Part shown: positions 17,523-26,032 of the stretch, one piece after another
How the letters are laid out: every line of letters begins with the position of its first letter
Numbering within the stretch: position 1 is the first letter of the stretch
Origin: JASLDZ01 sp038226305
GTDB taxonomy: Bacteria > Pseudomonadota > Alphaproteobacteria > Caulobacterales > Caulobacteraceae
Direction: 5' to 3'
Assembly: GCA_038226305.1 (NCBI GenBank)
Contig: JBBRQN010000005.1
Coordinates: 62,001 to 126,000 of the forward strand
DNA: 64,000 bases
The notes under the pieces: model-generated
Databases searched by the model: none
What the model was told of the DNA's origin: nothing
What the model saw: only the letters and a program-made list of their open reading frames with translations
Translations under genes and position numbers: made by a program

Positions 17523-18115
17523 GCGGCGGCGGCTTCGATCACCTGGTCCAGCCGATCCTTGCCGAAGAACATCTCCGTTCCGACGAAGAAGGTGGGGATG
17601 CCGAACACCCCGCGCTCTACCGCGCGGTCGGTGCTGGCGGCGAGGCCGGCCTTCACGTCTGGATCTTGCGTTTGTTCGAGGAGCTTCGCACCGTCGAGCC
17701 CGGCGGCGGTCATCACGCGGACGTAGGTGTCCGGATCGGCCATCGGCTCCCCGTCCTCCCACATGGCCTTGAGCCCCGCCTCCACATAGGCGGTGCCCAC
17801 GCCCAGCCCGTTCGCGGCCACGAGGCCCCGCATGAGGAGGAGCGTGTTCACCGGGAAGTTCGGGTTGAAACGGAAGCGCGTCAGGGCGTGCCTTTCGATG
17901 AAGCGCTGCATCTCCAGCCGCTCGTAGTCGAGTTTGCCCTTCACCCCACCGAAGGCGACCATCGGAGCGGTGTTGCCCGTCGCCTTGAAAATCCCGCCGA
18001 GGAGCGCGGGCGTGAGCGTGATCTGCGCCCCGGGCACCATCTTCACCAGCGCCCGATGTGCGAGGTAGGCGTTGGGGCTGGCGAAATCGAAGATGAACTC
18101 GATGGGCTTTTGCAT
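17519..18115 (-). CDS. 2-hydroxychromene-2-carboxylate isomerase-like DsbA-family protein
   Basis: A 198-residue thioredoxin-fold protein of the DsbA/HCCA-isomerase class: IEFIFDFASPNAYLAHRAL at the N-terminus (with Ser in place of the CxxC pair), FNPNFPVNTLLLMRG in the middle and GVFGIPTFFVGTEMFFGKDRLDQV at the end. Known members isomerise hydroxychromene carboxylate in naphthalene breakdown using glutathione. In this operon it lies between an SDR and a thiolase-like protein, so a CoA-linked catabolic substrate is equally plausible. It overlaps its neighbours at both ends. Confidence 0.85.
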   Translation of the reverse strand: MQKPIEFIFDFASPNAYLAHRALVKMVPGAQITLTPALLGGIFKATGNTAPMVAFGGVKGKLDYERLEMQRFIERHALTRFRFNPNFPVNTLLLMRGLVAANGLGVGTAYVEAGLKAMWEDGEPMADPDTYVRVMTAAGLDGAKLLEQTQDPDVKAGLAASTDRAVERGVFGIPTFFVGTEMFFGKDRLDQVIEAAAA

Positions 18116-18858
18116 CAGAAGGTCTCGCTCCAGGGGCGCAGGTCGAGTTCATGGGTCCAGGCCGAGCGGGCCTGCTTGTGCAGCCAGACGTAATTCTTGG
18201 CGATCTCCTCGGGGTCGAGGATCGAGTGCCCGGCCACCCGCGCATCGTAGTCCGGCACGCGGGACTTGATGAACTCCCCCATGATCGGCCCGTCGATGAC
18301 GATGTGGCCCACATGGATGCCCTTTGGCCCCAGCTCCCGCGCCATCGACTGGGCGAGGGCGCGCAGGGCGTGCTTGGCTCCGGCGAAGGCGGCATAGCCC
18401 GACCCTCCCCGCACGCTGGCCGTGGCCCCGGTGAACAGGATCGTGCCTCGCCCGCGGGGCGTCATCACCCGCGCCGCCTCCCGCCCGGTGAGGAAGCCTG
18501 CGAGCGCGGCCATCTCCCAGACCTTGGAATAGACCTGCGTGGTGGTCTCGGTGATGGGGAAGTTCACGTTCGCCCCGATGTTGAAGACCACCACCTCCAG
18601 CGGACCGACCTCGGCCTCGATGCGATCGACGAGGGCGCTGAGGTCGGCCTCGCTGCGGGCGTCCACGCCATAGGCGCGGGCCTCCCCGCCGGCGTCGGTG
18701 ATGGACTTCGACAGGCCGTCGAGCTGATCGACGTTGCGGGGGCGGCGCGTCAGGCATGCCGTCAGGCCCTCTGCTGCGAAGGCGCGGGCGATGGACCCGC
18801 CCAGCCCGTCGCCAGATCCGATGACGAGGCACGCACCGCGGGGGTAGGGGGTTGTCAT
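18115..18858 (-). CDS. Short-chain dehydrogenase/reductase
   Basis: A 247-residue SDR beginning MTTPYPRGACLVIGSGDGLGGSIARAFAAEG, with the glycine-rich GSGDGLGG nucleotide loop in place of the usual TGxxxGIG. NIGAN stands for NAG, and Ser/Tyr/Lys catalysis is suggested by TGATASVRGGSGYAAFAGAKHALRAL (an atypical Y-x-x-x-x-x-K: the spacing around FAGAK suggests the Tyr may be replaced by Phe). First gene of the three-gene operon; its stop overlaps the next ATG (TGATG). The substrate is unknown. Confidence 0.85.
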   Translation of the reverse strand: MTTPYPRGACLVIGSGDGLGGSIARAFAAEGLTACLTRRPRNVDQLDGLSKSITDAGGEARAYGVDARSEADLSALVDRIEAEVGPLEVVVFNIGANVNFPITETTTQVYSKVWEMAALAGFLTGREAARVMTPRGRGTILFTGATASVRGGSGYAAFAGAKHALRALAQSMARELGPKGIHVGHIVIDGPIMGEFIKSRVPDYDARVAGHSILDPEEIAKNYVWLHKQARSAWTHELDLRPWSETF

Positions 18859-18930
18859 GGGGCGAGTTTGGGCGCTCTGCCGCGTCGGGGCTAGACCCAT
18901 CCTTAACCGCCGCCGTCGTATGCAGAGGCC

Positions 18931-20037
18931 ATGAACGGCCCCTTCGCCCCGCTTCCGAAGCCCACCCGGCGCCTCGCGGCGACGGGGGCCCTGGCGTTTC
19001 TGGCGGGGTGCGACGCAACCGCGCCGAGCCAGGCCGCCGCACCTTCGGCCGGTCCGCCCCCCGCCCTGCGGGAGATCGCGCCCTTCCCGGTAGGGACCTG
19101 CATCTACACTCAGCAGCTGGACGACGCCCTCGTCGCCTCCCTCATCGCCCGGCAGTTCAGCCAGGTCACGCCCGAGTGGCAGATGAAGATGGAGGTGATC
19201 CTCAAGGACGACGGCACCTTCGACTTCGGCCCGGCCGACCGCATCGCCGCCTTCGCCCGCGCCCACGGCCAGCGCCTGTACTGCACGACGCTGGTGTGGT
19301 TCGCGCAAGATCCGATGGCCTTCAGGGTGCTGGACGGCAACCCGGCCGCCTTCGCCGCGGGCCTGCGCCGCTACATCCAGGCGGTCGTCGGACGCTATGC
19401 CGGTCAGGCCGTGGGCTGGGACGTGGTGAACGAGACCGTGGAAGACGACGGCTCGGGCATCCGCAAGTCCATGTGGAGCCGAAACCTCGGCGAGATCGAC
19501 CACATGCTGATGGCCTTCGAGCTGGCGCACGCGGCCGATCCCCGCGCCGTGCTCTTCCTCAACGACTACGGCCTGGAGCTCCTGCCCAAGAAGCGGCTGG
19601 CATTCCTGCGGCTGGTGGAGACGCTTCTGAAGCGCGGCTGCAAGCTCGGTGGCCTGGGCACCCAGAGCCACCTTTCGGTGGACGATACCGAGCCCGGAGC
19701 CTGCCGCCAGACCCTGGCCGAACTGGCCCGCTTCGGCCTGCCGATCCACGTGTCGGAGCTCGACGTGTCGCTCGGCCGACGGAAGCTCGACCTGCGCTCG
19801 CCAGCGGAGAAGCTGAAGCTTCAGACGGCCCGCGCCGCCGAGATGGCGCAGGCGTTCCACGATCTGCCGCCCCAGCAGCGCTTCGCCTTCACTATGTGGG
19901 GCGCCCGCGATTCCGACAGCTGGCTGAAGCGCGAGCCCAACGCGGGCGACGGCACGGATGCGCCCCTCCTGTTCGACGTGAACGGCGCGCCCAAGCCCCT
20001 GTTCACCGCCGTCTCGAACGCCCTCTCCCGAGCCTGA
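18931..20037 (+). CDS. GH10 family endo-1,4-beta-xylanase-like lipoprotein
   Basis: A 368-residue glycoside hydrolase family 10 protein. Both catalytic glutamates are present: the acid/base in WDVVNE (Glu168) and the nucleophile in HVSELDV (Glu276). Other family motifs are TPEWQMKME, LYCTTLVW and FTMWGARDSDSW. The N-terminus has a Tat- or Sec-like signal followed by LAGC (Cys27), so it is probably a lipoprotein anchored to a membrane, rather than a freely secreted xylanase. No other polysaccharide gene is nearby. The following methyltransferase starts 5 bases after its stop. Confidence 0.9.
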   Translation: MNGPFAPLPKPTRRLAATGALAFLAGCDATAPSQAAAPSAGPPPALREIAPFPVGTCIYTQQLDDALVASLIARQFSQVTPEWQMKMEVILKDDGTFDFGPADRIAAFARAHGQRLYCTTLVWFAQDPMAFRVLDGNPAAFAAGLRRYIQAVVGRYAGQAVGWDVVNETVEDDGSGIRKSMWSRNLGEIDHMLMAFELAHAADPRAVLFLNDYGLELLPKKRLAFLRLVETLLKRGCKLGGLGTQSHLSVDDTEPGACRQTLAELARFGLPIHVSELDVSLGRRKLDLRSPAEKLKLQTARAAEMAQAFHDLPPQQRFAFTMWGARDSDSWLKREPNAGDGTDAPLLFDVNGAPKPLFTAVSNALSRA

Positions 20038-20042
20038 GCCGC

Positions 20043-20741
20043 ATGACCTTCAATCCGATCCACGCCCTGGCCGACCCGTCGAACCCGAACTCGCTCTCCA
20101 AGCGGTTCCGTCGCGCCCGCATGCGCCGGGTGGTGGAGCTGATCGAGGCGATCCATGCGGAAAAGGGCTCGGTGCGCATAATCGATCTGGGCGGGCGCCC
20201 GGAATACTGGGCGATGTTTGACCGCACCGTGCTGGAGCGCTGCTGTGTGCACGTGACGCTGATCGGGTTTGAGGCGGGCGAAGACGATGGCGATCCGATG
20301 TTCACCACTGTGGTGGGCGACGCCTGCGCCCTGCCGCAGTACGCCGACCTGAGCTTCGATCTGGCTCACTCTAACTCGGTGATCGAGCACGTGGGCGACT
20401 GGAAGCATGTGGAGGCGTTCGCGAAGGAGCTGCGTCGCCTGGCCCCGCGCTACTACGTTCAGACGCCCTATTTCTGGTTCCCCATCGAGCCCCACTACTC
20501 GGCACCGTTCTTCCACTGGCGCTCCGAGGGAGCGCGGGCACGGCGGCTGATGCGCAAGCCGCTCGGCTTTTCACCGCGGGCGCAGGACGTGGGCGAGGCG
20601 ATGCGCGACGTTCAGGACGCCCGGCTCCTGGACAAGACGCAGTACCGCTACCTCTTCCCCGATGCCGAGCATGTGGACGAGCGCGTCGCGGGCCTCACCA
20701 AATCGCTGATCGCGGTGCGCGACCGCGGCCCCCTCAACTGA
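20043..20741 (+). CDS. Class I SAM-dependent methyltransferase
   Basis: A 232-residue protein with a Rossmann-type SAM fold: RIIDLGGRPEYWAMF (motif I), VTLIGFEAGEDDGD, VVGDACALPQYADLSFDLAHSNSVIEHVGDW and YYVQTPYFWFPIEPHY. The last segment, with aromatic residues and PHYSAPFFHW, resembles methyltransferases acting on polyketide-, sugar- or lipid-like substrates, but the acceptor cannot be deduced. It is transcribed with the GH10 gene (5-base gap) and convergent to the DUF4282 gene. Confidence 0.82.
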   Translation: MTFNPIHALADPSNPNSLSKRFRRARMRRVVELIEAIHAEKGSVRIIDLGGRPEYWAMFDRTVLERCCVHVTLIGFEAGEDDGDPMFTTVVGDACALPQYADLSFDLAHSNSVIEHVGDWKHVEAFAKELRRLAPRYYVQTPYFWFPIEPHYSAPFFHWRSEGARARRLMRKPLGFSPRAQDVGEAMRDVQDARLLDKTQYRYLFPDAEHVDERVAGLTKSLIAVRDRGPLN

Positions 20742-20747
20742 CGAGGT

Positions 20748-21185
20748 TCAGAACTCGCCCGAGGCTGCGGGGCGCGGGGCAGGGGCCACGGCCGCCGGCA
20801 TAGGCCGGGTCTGCGCGGCGGCAGCCGAGGCGCGCTGGTGCTCGGCCTCCTCACGCTCCATCGCGGCGCGCATGGCCGAAAGGTCCTGCGCGATGTTCAG
20901 CACCGCCAGGTAGAACTCGCACGCGCCCCGCCAAAGGAGCGCCAGCACCGCGGAAACCAGCAGGCCTCCGACCAGCATCGGCAGGAACAGCAGCACGCCC
21001 TCTACCGAGCCGCCCCGGATCGCCACGCCCACGGCCCCGCCGACGGCGGCGAAGCCGATGAGCACGATCAGGCCAAGGCCGAACCAATAGATCAGATGCG
21101 TGAGCGGCCCGGTCATCAACCGCTCGAACGTCAGGAAGTTGATCAAAGCGCCGCGCGGTATGCGCCTGCTCAAACCCCGCGCCAT
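20748..21185 (-). CDS. DUF4282-type small membrane protein
   Basis: A 145-residue protein with two transmembrane helices (HLIYWFGLGLIVLIGFAAVGGAVGVAI and VLLFLPMLVGGLLVSAVLALLWRGACEF) followed by a cytoplasmic helix (LNIAQDLSAMRAAMEREEAEHQ) and an Ala/Pro-rich tail. FLTFERLMTGPLTHLIYW followed by RGACEFYLAVLNI matches DUF4282. The function is unknown. The start could be the listed ATG or the later in-frame ATG before TGPLTH. Confidence 0.75.
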   Translation of the reverse strand: MARGLSRRIPRGALINFLTFERLMTGPLTHLIYWFGLGLIVLIGFAAVGGAVGVAIRGGSVEGVLLFLPMLVGGLLVSAVLALLWRGACEFYLAVLNIAQDLSAMRAAMEREEAEHQRASAAAAQTRPMPAAVAPAPRPAASGEF

Positions 21186-21354
21186 TGCCGCTTCGCCCCA
21201 CGCCGTCGCCGCGCATGGCGGCCTCTACTTCTGCGCCACGGCTATCAGCGCCTTGCCCGCGGCGCAACGCGACCACCTCGCACCCGGGCGGAATCGCTCC
21301 TAAATGATCAGCTCGGGTGGCGCATCCCCAGCGGCGCCCGCCAGGAATCGCTTG

Positions 21355-22365
21355 ATGTCAGATGCCGCCGCCCCCCGATCCGTTCGAGTCGCCATCGTGG
21401 GCTCCGGCCCTGCGGGCTACACGGCGGCGATCTATGCGGCGCGGGCGCTCCTCAATCCCGTGCTCATCGCGGGCATGGAGCCGGGCGGCCAGCTGACCAT
21501 CACCACCGACGTGGAGAACTACCCGGGCTTCGCTGACGTGATTCAGGGGCCGTGGCTGATGGAGCAGATGCGCGCCCAGGCCGAGCACGTGGGCACCGAG
21601 CTGATCAACGACATCGTCGTGAAGGCCGACCTTTCCAAGCGCCCGTTCCACCTCGTGTGCGATTCCGGCGCCGAGTTCCTGGCCGAGACGGTGATCATCG
21701 CCACCGGCGCCCAGGCCAAGTGGCTGGGGCTGCCGTCCGAAGAGAAGTACCGCGGCTTCGGCGTTTCGGCCTGCGCCACCTGCGACGGCTTCTTCTATCG
21801 CGGCAAGCGGGTGGCCGTGGTCGGCGGCGGCAACACGGCGGTGGAGGAGGCTCTGTTCCTCACCTCCTTCGCCGAGAAGGTGACCCTGATCCACCGTCGG
21901 GGCGAGCTTCGGGCCGAGCGCATCCTGCAGGAGCGCCTCTTCGCCCATCCCAAGGTCGAGGTGATGTGGAACCAGGAGGTCGAGGAGGTTCTGGGCGGCG
22001 ACGAGAATGAGGGCGTCGTCGGCGTGCGGCTGAAGGATCTGAAGTCCCATGCCGTGACCGATCTCGCCATCGACGGCCTTTTCGTCGCCATCGGCCACGC
22101 CCCGGCCAGCGCCCTCTTCAAGGGCCAGCTCGACATGGACTCCTCAGGCTATCTGCATGTCCACGCCGGCAAGACCGCCACCAAGATAAAGGGCGTATTC
22201 GCTGCAGGCGACGTGACAGACGACATCTACCGCCAGGCCGTCACCGCCGCCGGAATGGGCTGCATGGCCGCCCTCGAAAGCGCCCGCCTGCTGGCGGAGG
22301 AAGATCACCACCGCGCTCACATTCACCTCGGCCACAAGGAAGCTGAGAAGATCGGCGTCTGGTAG
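21355..22365 (+). CDS. trxB: Thioredoxin-disulfide reductase
   Basis: A 336-residue FAD/NADPH enzyme that keeps thioredoxin reduced. It has the FAD loop VAIVGSGPAGYTAAIYAAR, the redox-active CATC (in SACATCDGFFYRGK), the NADPH loop VAVVGGGNTAVEEALFL and the terminal FAD motif GVFAAGDVTDDIYRQAVTAAGMGCMAALES. The start MSDAAAPRSVR at 21355 is preferred over the ATG at 21304, which would add 17 residues unrelated to the fold. It is a single gene followed by a hairpin. Confidence 0.96.
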   Translation: MSDAAAPRSVRVAIVGSGPAGYTAAIYAARALLNPVLIAGMEPGGQLTITTDVENYPGFADVIQGPWLMEQMRAQAEHVGTELINDIVVKADLSKRPFHLVCDSGAEFLAETVIIATGAQAKWLGLPSEEKYRGFGVSACATCDGFFYRGKRVAVVGGGNTAVEEALFLTSFAEKVTLIHRRGELRAERILQERLFAHPKVEVMWNQEVEEVLGGDENEGVVGVRLKDLKSHAVTDLAIDGLFVAIGHAPASALFKGQLDMDSSGYLHVHAGKTATKIKGVFAAGDVTDDIYRQAVTAAGMGCMAALESARLLAEEDHHRAHIHLGHKEAEKIGVW

Positions 22366-22366
22366 A

Positions 22367-22401
22367 CCCGGCAACGGCGCTTGCGCGCGCTGTTTGCCGG
22401 G
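22367..22401 (+). terminator. Hairpin after trxB
   Basis: CCCGGCAA (22367-22374) pairs perfectly with TTGCCGGG (22394-22401), extended inward by GC pairing. It starts 2 bases after the trxB stop. There is no T-run, so it may stabilise the transcript end or act with Rho. Confidence 0.55.
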
Positions 22402-22516
22402 AGTAGGTTGCTCAGGCTTCTGCTCACTCGCAGCATAAGTGGCGCGCCTCGGCATCCCGCCGGAGGCGCTCTTTCAGGCCCCGCTTAGGCTCAATTCGAG
22501 CAGAAAGAGATCGGCC

Positions 22517-23611
22517 ATGTTCGACGGCGTTCTGGGTTCGGGCACTCCCGTTGCCGTCACGCTCGACCGCGCCGCTTCGCCCGAGGCGCGGTCGAAGCTC
22601 GCCATCGCCCTGTCGCCCCTGGAGCTGGCGCTGCGCCAGCCGCTGATCGACGAGATCAACGCCCGCAAGGCCAAGGCCGGCGCGGTGATCCTGGCGCATA
22701 ACTACATGACGCCGGAGATTTTCCACGGGGTCGGCGACTTCGTGGGCGACAGCCTGGCGCTGGCCAAGGAGGCCGCTCGCAGCGACGCGAAGGTGATCGT
22801 TCAGGCCGGCGTGCACTTCATGGCCGAAACCTCGAAGATCCTCTCGCCCGACAAACGCGTGCTGATCCCCGACCTTCTGGCGGGCTGCTCGCTGGCCAGC
22901 TCGATCACGGGGGCTGACGTGCGCATGATCAAGGCGCGCTATCCCGGCGTGCCCGTCGTCACCTACGTGAACACCACCGCCGACGTGAAGGCCGAGACCG
23001 ACATCTGCTGCACCTCCGCCAACGCCGTGCAGGTGGTGGAGGCGGCCGCCAGGCTCTTCGGAACCGACACCGTGATCCTGATCCCCGACGAGTTCCTGGC
23101 CAAGAACGTCGCCCGGCAGACCGCGATCAAGATCGTCGCCTGGCAGGGCCGTTGCGAGGTGCACGAGCGCTTCACCGCCGCCGACATCCTCGAGCTCCGC
23201 GCCGCCTATCCGGGTGCCGAGGTGCTGGCTCACCCCGAATGCCCGCCCGACGTGATCGAGGTATCGGACTTCACGGGCTCCACCGCCGCGATGAACGACT
23301 ATGTGCTGCGCAACCGGCCCAAGCAGGTGGTGCTGATCACCGAATGCTCCATGGCCGACAACGTGGCCGCCGACGCGCCCGAAACCGAGTTCGTGCGCCC
23401 CTGCAATCTGTGCCCCTACATGAAGCGCATAACGCTGGAGGCCATCCGCGACGCCCTCCTCTACGACCGCTACGAGGTGACGGTGGACGAAGCCATCGCC
23501 GAGCGCGCCCGCCTGGCGGTGCAGCGCATGGTCGACCTCCCGCCCCCCGCGATCCCCGCCCGATACGACATCGTCAAGGCCCGCCACCACGTCGCCGTGG
23601 AGCTGATCTGA
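22517..23611 (+). CDS. nadA: Quinolinate synthase A
   Basis: Condenses iminoaspartate with dihydroxyacetone phosphate to quinolinate, using a 4Fe-4S cluster. It is 364 residues long, with AGAVILAHNYMTPEIFHGVGDFVGDSLALAKEA, the cluster cysteines in LAGCSLA, in the CxxA-type region and in RPCNLCPYMKRITLE, and AHPECPPDVI. The ATG at 22517 is chosen over an earlier GC-rich extension lacking family similarity. It begins the nadA-nadB-nadC operon; nadB starts two bases after its stop. Confidence 0.96.
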   Translation: MFDGVLGSGTPVAVTLDRAASPEARSKLAIALSPLELALRQPLIDEINARKAKAGAVILAHNYMTPEIFHGVGDFVGDSLALAKEAARSDAKVIVQAGVHFMAETSKILSPDKRVLIPDLLAGCSLASSITGADVRMIKARYPGVPVVTYVNTTADVKAETDICCTSANAVQVVEAAARLFGTDTVILIPDEFLAKNVARQTAIKIVAWQGRCEVHERFTAADILELRAAYPGAEVLAHPECPPDVIEVSDFTGSTAAMNDYVLRNRPKQVVLITECSMADNVAADAPETEFVRPCNLCPYMKRITLEAIRDALLYDRYEVTVDEAIAERARLAVQRMVDLPPPAIPARYDIVKARHHVAVELI

Positions 23612-23612
23612 A

Positions 23613-25142
23613 ATGGCTGCTCGCGAGACCCTGAACTTCGACGGCGTGCTGATCCTGGGGGCCGGACTCGCCGGACTCTCGGCCGCGCTGGCCGCCGCGC
23701 CCCGCAAGGCCCTGGTGATTTCGCCGACGGCTCTGGGTCAGGGTGCGGCCACCGGCTGGGCGCAGGGCGGCATGGCGGTGGCCCTGTCGGATGACGACAG
23801 CCCCGCGCTGCACGCCGCCGATACCGTCGCCGCAGGGGCCGGTCTGGTGGACGAGACCGCCGCCCTCGACCTCACCACCGCCGGGCCCCAGGTCGTTCGC
23901 GACCTCGCCGCCCTGGGCGCCCCCTTCGATCGCGACGAGGGCGGGCGCTTCCTCCAGAGCCTGGAGGCCGCTCATGGCCGGGCCCGCGTGGCGCGCGTCG
24001 GCGGGGATGGGGCGGGCAAAGCCATCCTGGACGCCGTGGCTGCGCAGGCGCTGGCTGCCCCCTCCGTCCAGATCTGGACTCACGCCCGTGCGCGGGCGCT
24101 GATGCAGGACGCCGCCGGCCGGGTTCGTGGGGCGTTGATCGAGCGCGAAGGCAAGCTGATCGAGGTGTTGGCCCCTGCCACCATCCTCTGCACCGGCGGC
24201 CTTGGTGGCCTTTACGCGGTGACCACGGACCCTTCAGCCGTGCGCGGCGAGGGGCTGGGAATGGCGGCTCTGGCGGGCGCGCGTATCGCCGATGCTGAGT
24301 TCGTACAGTTCCACCCCACAGCGCTCGACATCGGCGCCGATCCTGCGCCCCTCGCTACCGAAGCCCTGCGAGGAGAAGGCGCGGTTCTCGTGGACGCGAC
24401 CGGCGAGCGGTTCATGCCGCGCTACGACGCCCGGGGTGAACTGGCCCCCCGCGATGTGGTGGCCCATGCGATCCACGCCGAGCTGAACGCCGGGCGGCAG
24501 GTGTTCCTCGACGCCACGAAGGCTGTGGGGGCGCATTTCCCCACCGAGTTCCCGGCGGTGTTTTCAGCCGCGATGGCCGCGGGGATCGACCCCCGCGTCA
24601 CGCCCATGCCGGTCGCCCCGGCGGCGCACTATCACATGGGCGGCGTCGAGGCCGATATGCACGGCGCGACCTCGCTGCAGGGCCTGTACGCGGCGGGGGA
24701 GGTGGCCTCCACCGGCGTCCACGGGGCTAACCGCCTGGCCTCGAACTCCCTTCTGGAAGCGGCCGTGTGCGGCGCGCGGGCCGGGGCCGCCGCCGCACGC
24801 GAGGGTGATCCAGGCACGAAGCCGCTGCCCTCCCAGCCCTTCCCCGACCTGCCGGATGCGGCCTTCGCCTCCCTGCGCAAAGCCATGACGCGGGACGCGG
24901 GCGTGGTTCGCGACGGAGCCGGCCTCGCCCGCCTCGTGGCCGAAATCGACGGGCTGGAACGCGCCTACGGCGATGCGCTGGTGCTGGTCGCGGCGAGGCT
25001 GGTGGCTGTGGGCGCGCTCCTGCGGACGGAGAGCCGGGGTGCCCACCAGCGCGCCGATCACCCGTTCCCCGACGACCCACCTCGGCGCTCGGTGACCACG
25101 CTCGCGGCGAGCCGCCCGGCCGCCCTGCGATCCGCCGCGTGA
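23613..25142 (+). CDS. nadB: L-aspartate oxidase
   Basis: Flavoenzyme that oxidises L-aspartate to iminoaspartate for NadA. The FAD-binding loop is ILGAGLAGLSAALAAA, followed by GQGAATGWAQGGMAVALSDDDS, ILCTGGLGGLYAVTTDPSAVRGEGLGMA, EFVQFHPTALD, HYHMGGVEADMHG and GEVASTGVHGANRLASNSLLEA. At 509 residues it has the normal length. The C-terminal helical domain ends RTESRGAHQRADHP. The gene overlaps nadC by four bases (GTGA). Confidence 0.96.
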   Translation: MAARETLNFDGVLILGAGLAGLSAALAAAPRKALVISPTALGQGAATGWAQGGMAVALSDDDSPALHAADTVAAGAGLVDETAALDLTTAGPQVVRDLAALGAPFDRDEGGRFLQSLEAAHGRARVARVGGDGAGKAILDAVAAQALAAPSVQIWTHARARALMQDAAGRVRGALIEREGKLIEVLAPATILCTGGLGGLYAVTTDPSAVRGEGLGMAALAGARIADAEFVQFHPTALDIGADPAPLATEALRGEGAVLVDATGERFMPRYDARGELAPRDVVAHAIHAELNAGRQVFLDATKAVGAHFPTEFPAVFSAAMAAGIDPRVTPMPVAPAAHYHMGGVEADMHGATSLQGLYAAGEVASTGVHGANRLASNSLLEAAVCGARAGAAAAREGDPGTKPLPSQPFPDLPDAAFASLRKAMTRDAGVVRDGAGLARLVAEIDGLERAYGDALVLVAARLVAVGALLRTESRGAHQRADHPFPDDPPRRSVTTLAASRPAALRSAA

Positions 25143-25987
25143 GCGCGCCGCCCCCCCTGCTGGACCTTCTGATCGAGCCCACCGTGCGCATGGCACTGGC
25201 CGAGGATCTGGGCCGGGGAGGGGACATCACCGCTGCCCTGGTGCCGGAGGGCGCGCGGTTGAGCGCCGCCTTCGTGAGCCGCAAGCCAGGGCGGGTGTCC
25301 GGGCTGGCCTGCGCCCGGCTGGCCGTCGCGGCGCTCGACCCCACCGCCCGCTTCGAAGCCCTGCTGGCTGACGGTGACGACGTCGCCCCCGGTGGCGTGA
25401 TCGCCCGTGTGGAGGCGGACGCCCGCGCCCTGCTGTCGGCCGAGCGCACGGCGCTGAATCTCATGGGCCGGATGTGCGGGGTGGCGACCCTGACCGCCCG
25501 TTACGTCGAGGCGGTGCGCGGCACCTCCGCGCTGATCGTCGACACCCGCAAGACCACGCCGGGCCTGCGGGCGCTGGAGAAATACGCGGTGCGCTGCGGC
25601 GGCGGGGTGAACCACCGCTTCGGCCTGGATGATGCGATCCTGATCAAGGACAACCACGTCGCCGCCTGTGGCGGCGTCGGCGCGGCTCTGGCAAGGGCCA
25701 AGGCGGTGGCGGGGCACCTCACTCCCATCGAGGTGGAGGTCGATCGGCTGCATCAGCTCGACGAAGCCCTCAAACACCGCCCCACGGTGATCATGCTCGA
25801 CAACTTCAGCTTGGCCGACCTTCGCGAAGCCGTGCGGCGCACGGCAGGGCGCGTGCGTCTGGAGGCATCAGGCGGCGTGACCCTGGAGACCGTGCGGGAG
25901 ATCGCGCTGACGGGCGTGGACGCAATCAGTGTCGGGGCCCTAACTCACTCTGCCCCGGTGCTCGACATAGGGCTCGACGCGATGTGA
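25139..25987 (+). CDS. nadC: Nicotinate-nucleotide pyrophosphorylase (carboxylating)
   Basis: Quinolinate phosphoribosyltransferase; it converts quinolinate and PRPP to nicotinate mononucleotide. The 282-residue protein has EDLGRGGDIT, SAERTALNLMGRMCGVATLT, VDTRKTTPGLRALEKYAVRCGGGVNHRFGLDDAILIKDNH and ISVGALTHSAPVLDIGLD. The GTG start overlaps the nadB stop, so the last two steps of de novo NAD synthesis are translationally coupled. A strong hairpin follows. Confidence 0.97.
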   Translation: MSAPPPLLDLLIEPTVRMALAEDLGRGGDITAALVPEGARLSAAFVSRKPGRVSGLACARLAVAALDPTARFEALLADGDDVAPGGVIARVEADARALLSAERTALNLMGRMCGVATLTARYVEAVRGTSALIVDTRKTTPGLRALEKYAVRCGGGVNHRFGLDDAILIKDNHVAACGGVGAALARAKAVAGHLTPIEVEVDRLHQLDEALKHRPTVIMLDNFSLADLREAVRRTAGRVRLEASGGVTLETVREIALTGVDAISVGALTHSAPVLDIGLDAM

Positions 25988-25998
25988 CGGCCTGCGAG

Positions 25999-26023
25999 GC
26001 CTCCCCTGGCAACCCGGGGAGGC
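25999..26023. terminator. Bidirectional hairpin between nadC and the SleB-type gene
   Basis: GCCTCCCC (25999-26006) pairs with GGGGAGGC (26016-26023) across a 9-nt loop. It lies 11 bases after nadC and 10 bases before the end of the convergent hydrolase gene, so it can serve both. T-runs are weak (CTTC to the right). Confidence 0.65.
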
Positions 26024-26032
26024 TTCGAGAGG

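Noticed and set aside
15981..18395. An 804-residue frame apparently fusing the isomerase region to the thiolase-like gene
   Set aside because: The N-terminal ~290 residues are Arg/Pro/Gly-rich shadow translation of the SDR and isomerase genes. The true gene starts at GTG 17522.
18852..20741. A 629-residue frame over the GH10 gene ending in the methyltransferase
   Set aside because: Its first ~400 residues are shadow translation of the GH10 gene; the methyltransferase begins at ATG 20043.
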